64,000 nucleotides of DNA from Tepidimonas ignava (GTDB lineage Bacteria; Pseudomonadota; Gammaproteobacteria; Burkholderiales; Burkholderiaceae_C): NCBI RefSeq assembly GCF_004342625.1, contig NZ_SMAH01000015.1, forward strand, positions 1 to 64,000, given 5' to 3'. Each line of letters starts with the position of its first letter. Position 1 is the stretch's first letter. Below are positions 59,746-64,000 of this stretch, in pieces. A program made the position numbers and the translations under genes. The notes beneath the pieces are model-generated. The model did no database searches. It was not told where the DNA came from and saw nothing but the letters and a program-made list of their open reading frames with translations.

Positions 59746-60802
59746 GGTGGGCGCTATGCAAGCCACGGGCGGCCCACCAGGCACGGGCGTCGGCGCAGTC
59801 CTGGGCAATGCCAGCCGCCAGGGCATCCAGGCTGGGGTAGCGGAGTTCGTCGTGCAGCTTGTGCAGCAGTTCGACGCGGATGATTCTACCGTAGGCCTCG
59901 CCCGGCACCGGCGCGCTGGCCAGCGCCGCCTGCACGCGCGCCGGCCACGTCAGGCAATGCGTTTCCAGCAGCACGCGCCCGCCGTTGACGTCGCGTGCGT
60001 CAAGTGACGGACGCACGCCCAGGTTGGCCACGCCCGGCAGCGGCGCGGCGCCGGGGGTCGGGTCCAGCCCGTGCACCTGCACGACGAAGATGCCGCTGGC
60101 CGCCGGCTTCCAGTGCGAAAAGCGCAGGTTCAGGGTACGAAAGCCGTCGCCGCGTCCCGCGCTGGACTCGCCCAGCGCACGCCCCAGCTTGCGCCCGTGC
60201 ACCACGTGGCCGCTGATGGCGTAGGGTCGGCCGAGCAACGCCGCCGCCGCCTCCATGTCGCCGGCGGCCAGCGCCGCGCGCACCGCCGAGCTGGACACGC
60301 GCTGGCCGTGCACTTCGTAGCTGCGCATGCGCGCCACCTCAAAGCCGCGCGCGTCGCCTGCGGCATCGAGCAGCGCGTAGTCGCCCCGGCGGCCGGCGCC
60401 GAAGCGAAAGTCGTCACCCACCAGCACGTAACGCACGCCCAGCGCGCGCACCAGCACCTCGTCGATGAACGCCTCGGCCGACAGGGCCGCCAGCCGCTCG
60501 TGGAAGGGCAGGATGATGCACTCGTCGATGCCGCAGCGGCGCAGCTCCTCCAGCTTGTCGCGCAGCGTGGCGATGCGCGCCGGGGCCAGCGCCGGGTTGC
60601 GCGCCCGCGCGGCAAAAAAGTCGCGCGGGTGGGGCTCGAAGGTCAGCGCACACGCCGGCAGGCCGCGGTGCCGCGCTTCGTTGAGCAGCAGCGCCAACAT
60701 GGCCTGGTGCCCGCGGTGCACACCGTCGAAGTTGCCGATCGTCAGCGCCCGGGCGCGCGGGGGCTGGCGCAGCAGGTTGTGCAGGCCGAATACGATGTTC
60801 AT
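59735..60802 (-). CDS. ribF: Bifunctional riboflavin kinase/FMN adenylyltransferase
   Basis: 355 aa. The FAD synthetase domain has G23-NFDGVHRGH32 and later the SSS-AVR motif; the C-terminal riboflavin kinase domain follows, with [10 protein letters not shown] and the metal/ATP residues. It makes FMN and FAD. Divergent from the HNH gene. Confidence 0.96.
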   Translation of the reverse strand: MNIVFGLHNLLRQPPRARALTIGNFDGVHRGHQAMLALLLNEARHRGLPACALTFEPHPRDFFAARARNPALAPARIATLRDKLEELRRCGIDECIILPFHERLAALSAEAFIDEVLVRALGVRYVLVGDDFRFGAGRRGDYALLDAAGDARGFEVARMRSYEVHGQRVSSSAVRAALAAGDMEAAAALLGRPYAISGHVVHGRKLGRALGESSAGRGDGFRTLNLRFSHWKPAASGIFVVQVHGLDPTPGAAPLPGVANLGVRPSLDARDVNGGRVLLETHCLTWPARVQAALASAPVPGEAYGRIIRVELLHKLHDELRYPSLDALAAGIAQDCADARAWWAARGLHSAHHEA

Positions 60803-60862
60803 GCGGGTGTTGCGCCGAGGTCACACACGGGTCATCAAAGGGCGCTACTATGACACACTGCC

Positions 60863-61420
60863 ATGAGGGTGCTCAAACTCACCGCGCACGGTTTGCCGCA
60901 AGCGTGGCTGACGCTGCAGGAAGCCGTGCTGCACTACGCCGCAGGCGACGTGCGCTGGGTCGCCGGGGGGCGCATCGCCGTCTTTCGCGGTGGCATCAAC
61001 GCCCGCACCGGGCGGCAGTCGCGCGTCGAGGTGCATTCGATCATCGGCACGCGCGGGCACGCCGCCGTCAACCCCTTCGATATCGTGCCGAGCCTGACCA
61101 ACGCCAAGCTGTTTGCGCGTGACCGCCAGCTGTGCGCGTACTGCGGTGGCCGCTTCGACGAAACGGAGCTGACGCGCGAGCACGTGGTGCCGCTGGCGCA
61201 AGGCGGGCGCGACCATTGGATGAACGTGGTGACGGCGTGCCGCGCCTGCAACCACCGCAAAGGCAACCGCACGCCCGAGCAGGCGCACATGCCGCTGCTG
61301 TACGCACCGTACGTGCCCAGCCTGTGGGAAGACTTCATTCTGCGCAACCGGCGCATCCTGGCCGACCAGATGGAGTTTTTGATGGCGCACCTGCCGCGGC
61401 ATTCGCGCTTGCACGCGTGA
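60863..61420 (+). CDS. HNH endonuclease
   Basis: 185 aa. HNH motif with structural zinc: C91-x2-C94, H107 (EHVVPLAQGG), N121, C126-x2-C129-NH131. Family members are widely conserved in beta-proteobacteria. Their biological target is unknown. Confidence 0.88.
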   Translation: MRVLKLTAHGLPQAWLTLQEAVLHYAAGDVRWVAGGRIAVFRGGINARTGRQSRVEVHSIIGTRGHAAVNPFDIVPSLTNAKLFARDRQLCAYCGGRFDETELTREHVVPLAQGGRDHWMNVVTACRACNHRKGNRTPEQAHMPLLYAPYVPSLWEDFILRNRRILADQMEFLMAHLPRHSRLHA

Positions 61421-61531
61421 TGGCGTGTGGCGCGGCCGCCACAGGGCGGGGGCGGGCGGCGACGATCGTGGCCCACGCCGTGCGTCGTGGCGTTACGATG
61501 GCCCAACATCCACCACGAGCAGGGGGCGCCC

Positions 61532-63553
61532 ATGACCAACGCCGCACCGACCACCCCACGCCCCCACCGCTGGCGCTTCGTGCGCGTGGGTGGCGTTGAC
61601 CAACCCGTGCTGGACAGCGCGGCGGATCTGCAGGCGCTGGCTGCGCTGGACCCCAAGCTGTGGGGGGCGTTGGCGTGCCCAACCCAGGGGTTGACCATCG
61701 ACCCGCGCACGCTGGCGTGGCTCGACGCCGACGGCGACGGCCGCATTCGGCGCCCTGAGGTGTTGCAGGCGGTCAGCTGGCTGTGCGCCCGCCTGCGCGA
61801 CCCGGGCCTCGTGTGGGACGGTGGTGACCGGCTGCCGTTGGCGGCGCTGCGCGACGACGATGACGAGGGGCGCGTGTTGGCCGCCGCGGCCCGGCTGGTG
61901 TTGCAACGGGTGGGTCGCGCGGGCGCCGACGCGGTGGCCGTGGCCGACGTGGCCGACAGCGCCCGGTTGTTTCCGCCGCCGTACCCCAACGGCGACGGCG
62001 TGGTGCCGGCGGACCTGGTGGCGGACCAGCCGACGCTGGCGCTGTGGGTGCAGCGGCTGGTGCAGGACTACGGCGGGGCGGCGGACCGCAGCGGCCAGCC
62101 CGGCGTGACCGAGGCCGCCATCAACCAGGCTGACGCCGACGTGCAGGCGCTGCGGGCGTGGCTGGCGGCCCGCCCGAGCGGCGACCCGGGGTCATGGCAA
62201 CGGGCCTGGGACGCCGTGCAAGCCGTGGCGACCAAGGTGGACGACCATTTCGTGCGTTGCCGGCTGGCGGCGTTCGACCCCCGCTTGGTCGCTGCGTTGG
62301 AGCCGGCTGTCGCAACCGTGCCCGAATCCGGCTGGGAGGCTGCCGACTGGCCGCTGGCGCGCGTCACGCCCGAGGCCACGTTACCGTTGGAGGGCACGGC
62401 CGTCAACCCGTTGTGGGCCGAGGCCCTGGCGACCCTGCAGCGCGATGCGGTGGCGCCCCGGCTGGGCGCGCGTGCGGTGCTGAGCGAAGCCGACTGGCGC
62501 GCCCTGCGTGCCGGGTTGCAGCCGTGGGGCGATTGGCTGGCGCAGCGGCCCGACGCCCCGGCCGCCGCCTGGGAGGCGGCCTGGTTGGACGACTGGCAGC
62601 GCGACGGGGTTGCCGACCAGCTGCGCGCCGCGGTGGCGCGCGACCGCGGGTTTGCCGCCGAGGCCGAGGGCATGGAGGCGCTGAGCCGGCTGCTGTACCT
62701 GCGCCGCGACATCGCCACGCTGCTGCGCAACATGGTCAATTTTTTGGACTTTTACACCCATGCCCAGGCGGCGTTCCAAATCGGCACGCTGTACATCGAC
62801 CAGCGCGAATGCCGGCTTTGCTTGCCTGTCCGTGACACGGCGGCGCACGCGCAACTGGCCGCTTACAGTGGCCTGTACCTGCTGTACGGCCAGTGCGAGC
62901 GCGCGGGCGAAACGCCGCAGGCCCTGGTCGCCGCGCTGACGGCGGGCGACACGTCGGACTTCATGGTCCCGGGGCGTCATGGTGTCTTTGTCGACCGCCA
63001 AGGGCGCGACTGGCTGTTTACGTTGCAGCGCGTGGTGGAAAACCCCATCAGCGTGCGCGAGGCGTTTTGGCGTCCCTACAAGCGCATCGCGCGCATGATC
63101 GGCGATCAGATCCGCAAGTTCGCGGCGGCGCGCGATCAGGCCGTGGAGGCGCGCGCAGCGCAGCAGGTCAGCCAGGGCGCCGCTGCGGTCGAGCAAGGCA
63201 AGCCCACCGCAACCGCGCAGGCGTTTGATATCGCCAAGTTCGCCGGCGTTTTTGCCGCCATCGGCCTGGCGCTGGGGGCCATCGGCACGGCGTTGGCGGC
63301 GTTGGTGGCGGGCCTGATGCAGTTGGCGTGGTGGCAGGTGCCGCTGGTCGTGTTGGGTGTGATGCTGCTGATTTCGGGCCCGTCGATGCTGTTGGCGGCG
63401 CTCAAGCTGCGCCAGCGCAACATCGGTCCGCTGCTGGACGCCAACGGTTGGGCGGTCAACGCCCGCGCCCGCGTCGGCATTGCCTTTGGCACCCGCTTGA
63501 CCAGCGTGGCCCAACGTCCCAGCGGCAGCCAAAGGGTCAGCGCCGCAGCATGA
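61532..63553 (+). CDS. EF-hand-like membrane protein of unknown function
   Basis: 673 aa. A perfect EF-hand calcium loop D65-ADGDGRIRRPE76 is near the N-terminus, with a second degenerate one (NGDG) about 90 residues later. A long helical middle follows, and two to three membrane segments lie at about residues 565-630 (FAGVFAAIGLALGAIGTALAA and LVVLGVMLLISGPSML). The GTG/ATG frame opens earlier, but the ATG at 61532 follows a purine-rich AGGGGG. Function unknown. Confidence 0.75.
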   Translation: MTNAAPTTPRPHRWRFVRVGGVDQPVLDSAADLQALAALDPKLWGALACPTQGLTIDPRTLAWLDADGDGRIRRPEVLQAVSWLCARLRDPGLVWDGGDRLPLAALRDDDDEGRVLAAAARLVLQRVGRAGADAVAVADVADSARLFPPPYPNGDGVVPADLVADQPTLALWVQRLVQDYGGAADRSGQPGVTEAAINQADADVQALRAWLAARPSGDPGSWQRAWDAVQAVATKVDDHFVRCRLAAFDPRLVAALEPAVATVPESGWEAADWPLARVTPEATLPLEGTAVNPLWAEALATLQRDAVAPRLGARAVLSEADWRALRAGLQPWGDWLAQRPDAPAAAWEAAWLDDWQRDGVADQLRAAVARDRGFAAEAEGMEALSRLLYLRRDIATLLRNMVNFLDFYTHAQAAFQIGTLYIDQRECRLCLPVRDTAAHAQLAAYSGLYLLYGQCERAGETPQALVAALTAGDTSDFMVPGRHGVFVDRQGRDWLFTLQRVVENPISVREAFWRPYKRIARMIGDQIRKFAAARDQAVEARAAQQVSQGAAAVEQGKPTATAQAFDIAKFAGVFAAIGLALGAIGTALAALVAGLMQLAWWQVPLVVLGVMLLISGPSMLLAALKLRQRNIGPLLDANGWAVNARARVGIAFGTRLTSVAQRPSGSQRVSAAA

Positions 63554-64000
63554 AGCGCAACAGCCGCTGCAGCGGCGCCCCGTAGGGGGGGCGCACCCAA
63601 CGGTCGAACACCGCACCCACCAGCGTCGACTGCTCGTACACCCCCTTCAGGTGCGAAAAGCGCTCGAACCCATGCCGCCCGTGGTACGCCCCCATGCCAC
63701 TGGCGCCCACGCCGCCAAAGGGCAGCGCGTGCTGCGGCTGGTGCAGCATGCAGTCGTTGACAGTGACGCCCCCGCTGACCGTGTGCGCCAGCACGTGCTC
63801 GATGGTGGCGCGCTCGCGCTCGAACAGGTACAGCGCCAACGGGCGCGGGCCGGCGTTGATGTGATCCAGGGCGTGCGACAGCGTGTCGTAGGTCAGCACC
63901 GGCAGCAGGGGGCCAAAGATTTCCTCCTGCATCAGCGCGCAGGTGGCCGGCGGGTCCAGCACCGCCACCGGGCCGAGCACGGCGGGGCGGGGGGCGGTGG
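63537..64000 (-). CDS. Coniferyl-aldehyde-type aldehyde dehydrogenase, 3' part
   Basis: The C-terminal ~153 residues of an ALDH; the 5' end runs off the window. Motifs QEEIFGPLLPVL, the PFGGVGASGMGAYHG signature and the ending GRHGFERFSHLKGV match the CalB-like coniferyl aldehyde dehydrogenase subgroup. Its stop overlaps the convergent gene by 17 bases. The catalytic Cys is outside the window. Confidence 0.85.
   Translation of the reverse strand, partial: TAPRPAVLGPVAVLDPPATCALMQEEIFGPLLPVLTYDTLSHALDHINAGPRPLALYLFERERATIEHVLAHTVSGGVTVNDCMLHQPQHALPFGGVGASGMGAYHGRHGFERFSHLKGVYEQSTLVGAVFDRWVRPPYGAPLQRLLRFMLRR

Noticed and set aside
56488-59883. 1131-codon + strand frame opposite ileS
   Set aside because: It is a shadow of ileS, which has its HIGH, KMSKS and zinc motifs in order on the other strand.

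Overview
The window looks like a high-GC beta-proteobacterial chromosome (Burkholderiales, most like the Comamonadaceae). The evidence is the run pilB/pilC, accB-accC-prmA, a DUF3426 zinc-ribbon protein, a PfkB kinase, an H1-like protein, nrdB-nrdA, ampD and ilvA, plus a Coq7 hydroxylase and a Bug-family binding protein. Genus cannot be fixed from sequence alone.

Bases 1 to about 19,290 are accessory DNA, probably a genomic island or phage-satellite-like element ending at the 3' end of a tRNA-Lys gene (19293-19368). Its left part (116-4673, + strand) is a replication-type module: an AlpA-like helix-turn-helix protein, a CHC2 zinc-finger primase-like protein, a DUF3987 helicase-like protein and small unknowns. 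The 3' end of the DUF3987 gene holds 15 copies of GGCGAA/TTCGCC in 222 bp and two palindromes, a possible origin or protein-binding array. No integrase is present; it is probably left of the window.

The island's cargo (18837 down to 5067, - strand) is a five-gene, tightly spaced operon: a Nudix-box protein, a 105-aa unknown, a 1781-aa YprA/MrfA-type helicase with DUF1998 cysteines and a C-terminal DUF559-like nuclease domain, a 951-aa SNF2 helicase of DrmD type, and a 1485-aa N6-adenine methyltransferase of DrmMI/Eco57I type. This is a DISARM-related anti-phage system in which one large YprA-type protein stands where DISARM has separate DrmA and DrmB, and there is no DrmC phospholipase D. From memory it fits the YprA-helicase class recently called ARMADA. 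The Nudix and 105-aa genes and the nuclease tail are the least explained parts.

From 19.3 kb on the DNA is core chromosome. tRNA-Lys(CUU) and tRNA-Ala(CGC) lie 3 bp apart. Two tandem receiver-TPR proteins with degenerate phosphorylation sites follow pilB-pilC. Divergent from pilB are accB-accC-prmA and two more genes. nrdA-nrdB is preceded by two NrdR boxes. ilvA-ampD lies upstream of nrdA, and a likely small RNA or attenuated leader is encoded between ilvA and an OsmC-family gene.

Bases 39.4-43.8 kb hold a compact copper/periplasmic metal operon: DUF2946-like, TolC-like, multicopper oxidase, cupredoxin, and a DUF411-CusF-like fusion. The rest is mostly housekeeping and metabolic genes: acyl-CoA ligase, acrylyl-CoA-reductase-like MDR, a 2OG oxygenase, Bug protein, TatD, a DNA glycosylase, a spermidine-synthase-like protein, two EamA exporters, an atypical SDR, quinone reductase, ribF-ileS-lspA, an HNH protein, an EF-hand-like membrane protein and the 3' end of an aldehyde dehydrogenase that runs off the right edge.
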